A stretch of DNA of 5,437 bases from the NCBI GenBank assembly GCA_031282385.1, contig JAITDV010000210.1, positions 1 through 5,437 on the forward strand, given 5' to 3'. The notes under the pieces are model-generated. The model had not been told where the DNA came from and ran no database searches. It worked only from the letters and a program-made list of their open reading frames with translations. The translations under genes and the position numbers were made by a program. This document shows, piece after piece, positions 1 to 5,212 of this stretch. Positions within the stretch are counted from its first letter, which is position 1. Every line of letters starts with the position of its first letter. Origin of the DNA: Planctomycetaceae bacterium (lineage in GTDB: Bacteria; Planctomycetota; Planctomycetia; Pirellulales; Thermoguttaceae).

Positions 1-9
1 CGAATAATT

Positions 10-37
10 CCCCTCCTTCGGAGGGGTTAGGGGTGGT
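10..37. repeat. GC-rich hairpin repeat followed by GGGGTTAGGGGTGGT
   Basis: Bases 10-16 (CCCCTCC) and 20-26 (GGAGGGG) form a perfect 7-bp stem with a 3-nt loop, followed directly by GTTAGGGGTGGT. No T-tract follows, so it does not look like an intrinsic terminator. A degenerate relative lies at 1600-1626, where GGGATTAGGGGTAGT matches 13 of 15 bases of 23-37. Similar CCCCTCC/GGAGGGGTTAGGGGTGG units are, from memory, dispersed intergenic repeats in other AT-rich bacterial genomes. The role is unknown. Confidence 0.55.
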
Positions 38-145
38 CTCGGAGGAGTTAAAGGCGGTTTTTCGTTGTAGGTTTTTTGTTGCGTTGATGTATTTTTAGGT
101 TAGAGAAAAGGTCTAATAAAAAAACGCCAAGCAAGCAGCTGTCTA

Positions 146-158
146 TTTTAAACTGTCC
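146..158 (-). repeat. Degenerate copy of the GTGAACAGTTTAAAA motif
   Basis: TTTTAAACTGTCC on the + strand reads GGACAGTTTAAAA on the minus strand. It matches the motif at 1528-1542 and 4482-4496 across ACAGTTTAAAA, with an altered 5' end. It is one of several intergenic copies on both strands. Confidence 0.4.
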
Positions 159-191
159 GCATTTGAGTTTTCGGAAATTTATGCAGGCTTT

Positions 192-213
192 AAATTGTTC
201 ACAAATTGTTCAC
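192..213. repeat. Tandem duplication of an 11-bp unit (AAATTGTTCAC)
   Basis: Two exact back-to-back copies of AAATTGTTCAC occupy 192-202 and 203-213, followed by ACG. On the minus strand the pair reads GTGAACAATTT twice, a relative of the GTGAACAGTTTAAAA motif found elsewhere in the window. A tandem pair of sites could be a protein-binding site upstream of the gene at 379, but it is 166 bases from the start codon. It may equally be a decayed part of the repeat family. Confidence 0.5.
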
Positions 214-378
214 ACGTTAAATTTCTTTCAACGCCGACTGCTGACATATTTGAAAGCAGATTATGACGTTCATGAGTTACGAAATTAACCGGACAATCAG
301 TATATGTTGCCGAATTGAAATCATTAACAGATTGTGTGTTTGAGATAAAATTTCAAGTTAAGTTGAAAGGAGAATTTA

Positions 379-1350
379 ATGTTGTCAACATTTTCGAAAA
401 TGTATTTTTTCTTTTTTTGTTTTCTGTTTTTTTCGGGAACGATTCTTATTGCAAAAGAATTGCCGAAACTTCCGGCAGAATGGAAAAAGTATGAAAATAA
501 TCCCGTTTTGGGCGGCGGTAATTTGGGAACGGTATTTGATGTGTCTTTGATCAAAGATGACGGAGAATACAAAATGTATTGTTCGTGGCGACCCAAAAAA
601 AGTATTGCCTTGTCAGTCAGTAGAGATGGTGTGAATTGGAGTCAACCTAAAATTGTTCTTGCACCTAATTCTAAAACTTCTTGGGAAAACGACATCAATC
701 GCCCCGGCGTCGTGAAAAAAGACGGCGTTTATCATCTCTGGTACACCGGTCAAGCAAAAGGCAGTTCACGTATAGGTTATGCCGCAAGTACAGATGGTAT
801 TAATTTTACACGCCAAAGTGTTGAACCTGTTTTGAAAGCTGAATTGGCGTGGGAAAAAGTTGCAGTCATGTGTCCGCATGTGAATTGGGACAAAGAAGAT
901 GGCATTTTCAAAATGTGGTATTCCGGCGGAGAACAATTCGAACCAAACGCTATCGGTTACGCAACAAGCAAAGACGGTTTACATTGGGAGAAATACGCGC
1001 AAAATCCAATTTTCTCCGCAGAACCCGCCCGAAAATGGGAACAACATAAAGTAACTGCTGCTCAAGTTATCAAACGTAAAAATGATTATTTGATGTTTTA
1101 TATTGGTTTCCGCGATGATCATTTTGCGCAAATCGGTATGGCCAAATCGCCTGACGGTATAAAAAATTGGACACGTTACGAAGGTAACCCGATTATTTTT
1201 CCAACACCAAACGGTTGGGACGCAAACGCTTGTTATAAACCTTTTGTTATTCAGGAAAATGACAAATGGTTGCTTTGGTATAACGGCAGAAATAAAAATC
1301 TGGAACGAATAGGCTTGGCTATATTCAATGATAAAGAGTTAGGATTTTAG
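379..1350 (+). CDS. Secreted five-bladed beta-propeller glycoside hydrolase-like protein (GH43/GH32/GH130 type)
   Basis: The 323-residue product is probably an exported glycosidase or related sugar-active enzyme. Residues 1-25 look like a signal peptide: a short start, a very aromatic core (MYFFFFCFLFF, 8-18) and likely cleavage after ILIA. The mature part shows five repeated blades, each ending in an inner-strand signature and an 'S-x-DG-x-x-W' turn: KMYCSW/SRDGVNW (65-87), HLWYTG/STDGINF (119-143), KMWYSGG/SKDGLHW (178-203), LMFYIGF/SPDGIKNW (238-264) and LLWYNG (298-303). Acidic residues at blade starts (D54, D105, D281) are candidate catalytic residues, but I cannot assign them. The start is fixed by AAAGGAGA at 366-373, six bases before ATG, and an in-frame TGA at 364-366. 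An internal Met8 is less likely because it lacks that ribosome site. The gene converges on the GH-A hydrolase at 1681-4359. The fold is fairly sure; the exact family and substrate are not. Confidence 0.8.
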   Translation: MLSTFSKMYFFFFCFLFFSGTILIAKELPKLPAEWKKYENNPVLGGGNLGTVFDVSLIKDDGEYKMYCSWRPKKSIALSVSRDGVNWSQPKIVLAPNSKTSWENDINRPGVVKKDGVYHLWYTGQAKGSSRIGYAASTDGINFTRQSVEPVLKAELAWEKVAVMCPHVNWDKEDGIFKMWYSGGEQFEPNAIGYATSKDGLHWEKYAQNPIFSAEPARKWEQHKVTAAQVIKRKNDYLMFYIGFRDDHFAQIGMAKSPDGIKNWTRYEGNPIIFPTPNGWDANACYKPFVIQENDKWLLWYNGRNKNLERIGLAIFNDKELGF

Positions 1351-1469
1351 AAAATTGAAAGAATTTCGTAACTATTCAATTGACAGCTCTACGCGGAAAA
1401 ATTTACGGCAGGCGTGAACGCAACGCAGCACAATAACCGCTTATACTGTTCGTACAATAAATTGCGTGA

Positions 1470-1542
1470 CTCAAGAGCGTAAAAGCCTCCGATAGGTAAG
1501 CAGGCGAAGGTAAAGGAAAATTCAAGTGTGAACAGTTTAAAA
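1470..1542 (+). repeat. Conserved core of the intergenic repeat, copy A
   Basis: CTCAAGAGCGTAAAAGCCT (1470-1488) matches 4418-4436 at 17 of 19 positions. After a shorter spacer than in copy B, 1497-1542 aligns without gaps to 4451-4496 at 40 of 46 positions. The last 19 bases, AAGTGTGAACAGTTTAAAA, are identical. The 3' end forms an imperfect palindrome, ACAGTTT-A-AAACTGT (1532-1546). It lies downstream of the beta-propeller gene in the same orientation, so it could end up in that gene's 3' untranslated region. Confidence 0.75.
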
Positions 1543-1599
1543 CTGTCATGTTTGTAAGCTTGCTATAATCACTCCGAATGTGGAGAATTTAATGATTCC

Positions 1600-1626
1600 A
1601 TTCCTCTGAAGGGATTAGGGGTAGTT
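1600..1626. repeat. Degenerate second copy of the GGGGTTAGGGGTGGT repeat
   Basis: ATTCCTCTGAAGGG (1600-1613) followed by ATTAGGGGTAGTT is a decayed version of the unit at 8-37. The GGGATTAGGGGTAGT part matches 13 of 15 bases, but the hairpin arms have largely lost pairing. It lies inside the inverted-repeat-bounded block A. Confidence 0.45.
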
Positions 1627-1632
1627 TATTAG

Positions 1633-1660
1633 TATGACTGAATTAATACGACTGAATAGT
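1633..1660. repeat. Imperfect 14-bp tandem repeat
   Basis: TATGACTGAATTAA (1633-1646) and TACGACTGAATAGT (1647-1660) are adjacent 14-bp units agreeing at 10 of 14 positions, sharing GACTGAAT. The second unit overlaps the right inverted end of block A, just past the stop codon of the minus-strand hydrolase gene. Confidence 0.4.
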
Positions 1661-1680
1661 TACTTTTCAATTACTTACTA

Positions 1681-4359
1681 TTATTCGGCAATTATTTCGT
1701 ACCATACTGTTTTATACTTTGGGTTGAGTTCGGCGTGGTTACCGGTTGATTTGATTTGATTACGGCGGTTGCCGTTTTCATCAAGCGGGAAACAATGAAT
1801 CAATTTTGCCTTTTGAAAATAAACATCAAAAGGAATCCCCTCACAAAGTACAGGCGACTCACCCCAACGATTACCAAGCGTGATTTTGTTATCATCAAAA
1901 TTCTTAATTTGCATTCCTGTATTTTGCGACAATCCGGTTGCCGTCAACAATACACGAATCGGTTTACCTTCATTTGCAGAAGGATCAAATCCATTGCCGT
2001 TCATCGAAACCATTGAAATTGTTTTCCAACCAAGCCGTGTTGGTTTCGTAAAAATAAATTTTATACCGCCTTTGCCGGTAATTGTTGTTAGTTCTTGTTC
2101 TGATTTATTATTGCAAAATCCTGTGTATAGAAATGTGTTTTTTGTATTGACTCCGAATCCTTCTTCATTTTCGTTACGATAATCAAAATAGAAATTTCGG
2201 TTATTTGCGAAATAAGTATCTATTTTGCCGTTTTTTAATTTTAGGATTTCTGTAGTTGCTCCGCCGGTTAAATCAATCGCAACCGGATTTGTCATTGCAA
2301 TTCGCCGATCAATTCCAATACCGGAAAAATTGGAATTCCAAGTATGCCGTTCCCGTTTGAATATTTCCATTTCTTGTTGTTTGGTCAAACTGCCGCGAAT
2401 CGGTATTTTACCTTCTTCAACATCACCGCGTCGAAATATTGCCGCACACGCTGCAAGATGCGCCAACTTAACAGTGTTACCGGCAATATCAAAATGATTA
2501 ATAATTTTCGTTACATTAAAGTTATCTTTGTTGTGTGAATACGCAAAATGAAAAAAACCGTCCCAACCTTGAAAACGACCAAACGCTGAAAGTAAAGGCA
2601 ACGCTTCAGCCGTATATTGATTCGGAAACGGCGAATCAAATTCGCTCACAACAAAAGGCTTGCCGTAAACCCGCAACGAAGCAAGATCAGTCAAAAAAGT
2701 TGAATTGCGTGCCTCACGTACTATTGATGTATTTTTTATCATCCAATTTGTTCTGCTCCAATCGTTGTTCGGAAATTCAGGATGATTCCAATAAGAATGC
2801 GCATCAATATAATCCAATTTCGCCTGAATATACCGTAAACCATAACCGGCTTGAGTACCGCTTATCGGTGAATGTACTTTGAGTTCGTCTTTCAAAAAAG
2901 TGTACATTTGTAACCAATATTTTTCCTCAATATCAGACAAAAATTCACAAAAATCATCAGTTGCAATTTGATGAAATGTTGACTCATGCGGCGGAATTAT
3001 TGGAATCGTTCTGTTCTCAAGTGTTTGTTTGTCATGGAGTTCTCCGATTTTGCCTCCGCTTCTTAATGAAGTCTCTGCAATTTCATATTCATTTTCATTA
3101 AAGCCTGATATATCAAATCTGCATCTCGTATCAGATTGTTCAACCGTAAACTTCAATGTAACTTTTTTCCATTGTGTATCGACATTAATTTCTCCGTGCG
3201 GTCTGCTGATTATCTTCCAATCTCCGTATCCTTTTCTCGCAACAAAAAATAATCGCGATGGTTTATTTGCACGGATTTTAATTGTAAATGTGTATGTTTT
3301 TTCTTTGTCAAAAGTCAATCCGTAAACGACCAGTTGCGGATGCCAACTCTGCTTACCGGTTTTTTGTACGTTAATTTTCATTATTTCTCCGTCGCTTATT
3401 TTTTCACATACGGCAACATCATCTTTTTCGATTTCCCACTTGCTGCTTTCAATTCTGTAACGTGATTTACCGGACACGAGCATTTCTTCACCAGGCAATT
3501 CATCTGCGCAATGCCATGCTTTTTTGAGATTTGCAGTGGTTTTGTATTTTTGGATCAAAAAATCATTCCACCGCTTGATAAAATCCGTACTGTATGGTTC
3601 AGGCAATTTAAGAATTTTTCCACCCCATCCCCATTGCACAATAACAGAGTTTTCATTGTTGATTTCAATCATTGCAACTGCCGGTTCGTTTGAGTAGGTT
3701 GTTTTTGTGTACGGATTAAAATGTAACAATAAATCCCTGGCGAATTTTTTTTGCAACTCAATAAACGGCGGATAAAAATTGTCAAGCCCTTTATCCGCCA
3801 TCGGACGTTTATCCGCGTCAAGGAAACCGTTACGTTTATCCATCTTTCTTGTAACATGCAGATTTATGTTGACATATATACCGTGTTGTTTTAATTGGTG
3901 GATAAAATAATCAAGTTTATCGAGTTGAACAGGATCAATTTTGGTCAAAGATTTTGCATTATTACCGCCCCAAATTTCTGTTTCGTCCATGTGATGTAAT
4001 CTTACACAATTAAATCCGAAACTTGCCAAACGAGCCGCTGTAATTGCCGCCTGATCTTTGTCAGGAAAACAAGCCGAATAACAAATATTCGTACCAAAAA
4101 ATAATACGCGTCCTTTGTCATTGACAAAATGCCCGTCTTTAATCCGTATAAATCCGTCTTTACCCGCCGGCGATTCATTCCACGACGAAATATCAGTAAT
4201 GCTGCCGCGCCGATCAGGTGAAATCACAAATGGAAAAAGCGGCATGAAATCAAACGCAACTTCACTTTCATCCGCAACAACATTACTCCGCACAGAATTT
4301 TCGTAACAAAAAAATAACAAACAAAAACATACAAAAAAAACACATACGATTTTTTTCAT
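1681..4359 (-). CDS. Secreted clan GH-A glycoside hydrolase (GH5-like) with an inserted CBM4/9-like module
   Basis: This 892-residue protein is probably an exported polysaccharide- or oligosaccharide-cleaving retaining hydrolase. Residues 1-29 form a signal peptide, likely cut after VVA. A (beta/alpha)8 barrel starts near 80: FFGTNICYS (87-95), NCVRLHH (117-123, with the usual Arg at the end of an early strand) and VNINLHV (163-169). IEINNEN (231-237) puts E236, preceded by Asn, as acid/base. Residues about 295-433 look like a CBM4/9 beta-sandwich (QLVVYGLTFDKEKTYTFTIK, WKKVTLKF) inserted into the barrel, which resumes with DAHSYW (519-524) and FVVSEFD (569-575), where E573 is the likely nucleophile, then GWDGFFHFAYSH (598-609). 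About 680-892 is an additional beta-rich region. AGGAG (4366-4370) lies six bases before ATG, and an in-frame TAG overlaps it, fixing the start. Six Cys in the first 18 residues is too many; four are seen (6, 11, 13, 18), without a proper lipobox. The family within GH-A and the substrate are not determinable here. Confidence 0.82.
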   Translation of the reverse strand: MKKIVCVFFVCFCLLFFCYENSVRSNVVADESEVAFDFMPLFPFVISPDRRGSITDISSWNESPAGKDGFIRIKDGHFVNDKGRVLFFGTNICYSACFPDKDQAAITAARLASFGFNCVRLHHMDETEIWGGNNAKSLTKIDPVQLDKLDYFIHQLKQHGIYVNINLHVTRKMDKRNGFLDADKRPMADKGLDNFYPPFIELQKKFARDLLLHFNPYTKTTYSNEPAVAMIEINNENSVIVQWGWGGKILKLPEPYSTDFIKRWNDFLIQKYKTTANLKKAWHCADELPGEEMLVSGKSRYRIESSKWEIEKDDVAVCEKISDGEIMKINVQKTGKQSWHPQLVVYGLTFDKEKTYTFTIKIRANKPSRLFFVARKGYGDWKIISRPHGEINVDTQWKKVTLKFTVEQSDTRCRFDISGFNENEYEIAETSLRSGGKIGELHDKQTLENRTIPIIPPHESTFHQIATDDFCEFLSDIEEKYWLQMYTFLKDELKVHSPISGTQAGYGLRYIQAKLDYIDAHSYWNHPEFPNNDWSRTNWMIKNTSIVREARNSTFLTDLASLRVYGKPFVVSEFDSPFPNQYTAEALPLLSAFGRFQGWDGFFHFAYSHNKDNFNVTKIINHFDIAGNTVKLAHLAACAAIFRRGDVEEGKIPIRGSLTKQQEMEIFKRERHTWNSNFSGIGIDRRIAMTNPVAIDLTGGATTEILKLKNGKIDTYFANNRNFYFDYRNENEEGFGVNTKNTFLYTGFCNNKSEQELTTITGKGGIKFIFTKPTRLGWKTISMVSMNGNGFDPSANEGKPIRVLLTATGLSQNTGMQIKNFDDNKITLGNRWGESPVLCEGIPFDVYFQKAKLIHCFPLDENGNRRNQIKSTGNHAELNPKYKTVWYEIIAE

Positions 4360-4417
4360 TTTAAACTCCTAATTCAATTAACCTAAAAATATACTATTCG
4401 TATTATTAATTACACGG

Positions 4418-4496
4418 CTCAAAAGCATAAAAGCCTTGCTTTCCGGCAACTAAGCAGACGACGGCAAATGAAACTTAAAGTGTGAACAGTTTAAAA
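4418..4496 (+). repeat. Conserved core of the intergenic repeat, copy B
   Basis: CTCAAAAGCATAAAAGCCT (4418-4436) and TAAGCAGACG...TTTAAAA (4451-4496) align with copy A at 1470-1488 and 1497-1542. The spacer between the two blocks is 14 bases here and 8 in copy A. Proposed stems such as TGCTT/AAGCA (4437-4441 with 4452-4456) are not kept in copy A, so the pair gives no covariation support for a folded RNA. It lies antisense to the flanking genes. Confidence 0.75.
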
Positions 4497-4506
4497 TTCA
4501 CACTTT
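4477..4506 (-). terminator. Perfect 10-bp stem hairpin downstream of exbD, possible terminator
   Basis: AAAGTGTGAA (4477-4486) and TTCACACTTT (4497-4506) pair perfectly around a 10-nt loop, CAGTTTAAAA. The stem begins about 20 bases past the exbD stop codon, the right place for transcription termination. On the minus strand it is followed by TTAAGTTTCATTT, only a weak T-run, and the stem is AT-rich, so intrinsic termination would be inefficient. The left arm and loop belong to the dispersed 19-base block; in copy A the right arm is different, so the hairpin is special to this copy. Confidence 0.4.
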
Positions 4507-4526
4507 CCGTTGAATAGTTGGTAATC

Positions 4527-4943
4527 TTATTTTTCGATAACTACAAACGAAACTTTCCAAATTCCGGCTTCTGCCGCAAGCAACAATAAAGATTCTATTT
4601 CGGCGTAAGGTACATTTTTATTTGTGCGGATTCGTAATTCTGCATCTTCACCCCAATTGATTCGATGTTTTTGCAATGTTGATTTGAGTTGTTGCAAGTT
4701 TGTAGGAATTGCGCCAATATATATTGTGCCGCTGACGGGAATATTAATTGTAATTTTTTTTAACGCCGCGTCCGTAATTCGATCAACATTGGATGCCGAA
4801 GGAATATCGACATCTATCGAAACATCCTGTTGAATCAAATTATTTGACACAAGAAAGAAAATTATAAGCAAAAAAACAACATCTATCATCGGAGTCAAAT
4901 TCAATGATACGCCTTTAGGTTGTAAATGATCAGGTGAACGCAT
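4527..4943 (-). CDS. exbD: ExbD/TolR family biopolymer transport protein
   Basis: The 138-residue inner-membrane protein belongs to the proton-driven ExbB-ExbD/TolQ-TolR family, which uses the proton gradient to power outer-membrane transport or envelope processes. A short cytoplasmic start (1-13) leads into one membrane helix, about 16-36, with the signature LNLTPMIDVVFLLIIFFLVS; D21 is the conserved proton-path aspartate. The rest is periplasmic, ending in the family-typical LRIRTNKNVPYAEIESLLLL and AGIWKVSFVV segments. The length is normal. An in-frame TAA two codons upstream rules out a longer form, and the N-terminus matches the family, so ATG at 4943 is right. However, no Shine-Dalgarno sequence precedes it (ccgaattaaaaaATG), unlike the other two genes. 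No exbB or second exbD lies next to it: 494 bases upstream have no gene, and the downstream neighbour is a hydrolase 167 bases away. It could also serve a TolR-like role; ExbD versus TolR cannot be separated on this sequence. Confidence 0.9.
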   Translation of the reverse strand: MRSPDHLQPKGVSLNLTPMIDVVFLLIIFFLVSNNLIQQDVSIDVDIPSASNVDRITDAALKKITINIPVSGTIYIGAIPTNLQQLKSTLQKHRINWGEDAELRIRTNKNVPYAEIESLLLLAAEAGIWKVSFVVIEK

Positions 4944-4979
4944 TTTTTAATTCGGAATTTCGGAATTGGTTTGAGTTTT

Positions 4980-4997
4980 GGATTTGGATTTGGATTT
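4980..4997. repeat. Three tandem GGATTT units
   Basis: GGATTT is repeated three times, preceded by a similar GAGTTTT. It lies 37 bases upstream of the exbD start. It is a short simple-sequence repeat with no evident function; copy number may vary by replication slippage. Confidence 0.6.
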
Positions 4998-5005
4998 AGC
5001 AACGG

Positions 5006-5020
5006 TTTTAAACTGTTCAC
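5006..5020 (-). repeat. Exact reverse-oriented copy of GTGAACAGTTTAAAA
   Basis: TTTTAAACTGTTCAC is the exact reverse complement of the 15-base block at 1528-1542 and 4482-4496. It stands alone without the TAAGCAG part of the core, 63 bases upstream of exbD. It may be a fragment of the repeat family or an independent binding site. Confidence 0.65.
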
Positions 5021-5127
5021 GATCTAAAGTTCCGTTTTATTTTTTGCAATGACAAAATGTAACTTTAAGAACATGTTAAACAGAAACAATATCTTAAAAA
5101 AACGAAATTACAAGTATGATGGGTATA

Positions 5128-5156
5128 TCTACACTCACAAAAAAATATACTATAAT
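5128..5156 (+). promoter_or_regulatory. Sigma70-like promoter reading rightwards out of the window
   Basis: A perfect -10 hexamer TATAAT (5151-5156) lies 17 bases after TCTACA (5128-5133), which matches TTGACA at 4 of 6 positions. A transcript starting near 5163 would run through the TGTGAAC...TTCACA inverted pair and the divergent repeat core towards a gene beyond the edge. In AT-rich intergenic DNA a TATAAT can occur by chance, so this is a candidate only. The -10 overlaps the AAAAATATACTAT block shared with 4385-4397, where TATTCG replaces TATAAT. Confidence 0.4.
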
Positions 5157-5160
5157 ACGA

Positions 5161-5198
5161 TGTGAACGGTAACAATTTACCATTTTCAAGTATTCACA
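5161..5198. repeat. Inverted pair TGTGAA/TTCACA with motif-like ends
   Basis: TGTGAA (5161-5166) and TTCACA (5193-5198) are perfect reverse complements around 26 bases. The left arm continues as CGGTAACAATTTA, a loose relative of CAGTTTAAAA, and the right arm continues as CTTTT, like the right arm of the hairpin at 4477-4506. It appears to be a looser version of that hairpin. Confidence 0.35.
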
Positions 5199-5212
5199 CT
5201 TTTAAGAACATG

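Larger units (their letters stand above)
1..378. other. Intergenic region without a gene, left edge of window
   Basis: No open reading frame with start, ribosome site and plausible protein was found here on either strand. The stretch holds a GC-rich hairpin repeat (10-37), T-rich runs around 56-80, a degenerate reverse-oriented copy of the ACAGTTTAAAA motif (146-156) and a tandem 11-bp duplication (192-213). The promoter of the downstream beta-propeller gene should lie in the last 100 or so bases, but no convincing -35/-10 pair can be picked: the GATAAA at 344-349, preceded by TG, is the best -10 candidate and has no matching -35. Confidence 0.7.
1368..1663. repeat. Repeat element A: intergenic block bounded by an 11-bp perfect inverted repeat
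   Basis: GTAACTATTCA at 1368-1378 is exactly the reverse complement of TGAATAGTTAC at 1653-1663, enclosing 296 bp between two convergent genes. Inside lie the conserved core (1470-1542), an extended -10-like TGCTATAAT (1561-1569), and a degenerate GGGATTAGGGGTAGT unit. A second copy of the core (4418-4496) is likewise enclosed by ACTATTC (4393-4399) and GAATAGT (4512-4518). The left end extended to GTAACTATTCAATTG (15 bp) recurs in inverse orientation at 5213-5227. No ORF is present, so a mobile element would have to be non-autonomous (MITE-like). No clear target-site duplication was found. The interpretation is inference; the repeats are visible. Confidence 0.55.
4393..4518. repeat. Repeat element B: core copy enclosed by ACTATTC/GAATAGT
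   Basis: ACTATTC (4393-4399) and GAATAGT (4512-4518) are a perfect 7-bp inverted pair enclosing 126 bp in the gap between the two minus-strand genes. The same heptamer pair lies within the 11-bp ends of block A. Immediately left of it, AAAAATATACTAT (4385-4397) recurs exactly at 5141-5153. The block is shorter than A because it lacks most of the sequence between the left end and the core. Confidence 0.55.

Noticed and set aside
1353..1381. Terminator for the beta-propeller gene (AATTGAA/TTCAATT, 1353-1359 with 1375-1381)
   Set aside because: The 7-bp stem is very AT-rich with a 15-base loop and no T-tract follows; too weak to call.
1470..1516. Resemblance of the repeat core (GCGTAAAAGCCTCCG...GGTAAGCAGGCG) to a c-di-GMP-I (GEMM) riboswitch
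   Set aside because: A loose likeness to GACGCAAAGCC and GGTAGC exists, but the first stem with its GNRA loop is missing, the two copies do not show covarying pairs, and copy B is antisense to both of its neighbours.
1561..1569. Extended -10-like TGCTATAAT between the convergent genes
   Set aside because: No acceptable -35 lies 16-18 bases upstream, and it would only drive antisense transcription into the hydrolase gene. Kept as a possible part of the repeat, not called as a promoter.
1351..1680. CRISPR array or tRNA/rRNA gene in the gap
   Set aside because: The repeats are not regularly spaced with unique spacers, and no cloverleaf or rRNA-like sequence is seen.
2535..2882. 115-codon plus-strand ORF inside the hydrolase gene
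   Set aside because: It lies opposite a convincing glycoside hydrolase frame, its product is low-complexity with no recognisable fold, and no ribosome site precedes it. The other overlapping frames in both glycosidase genes were dropped for the same reason.
4624..4833. 69-codon plus-strand ORF opposite exbD
   Set aside because: It is the complement of the well-supported exbD frame and has no independent support.
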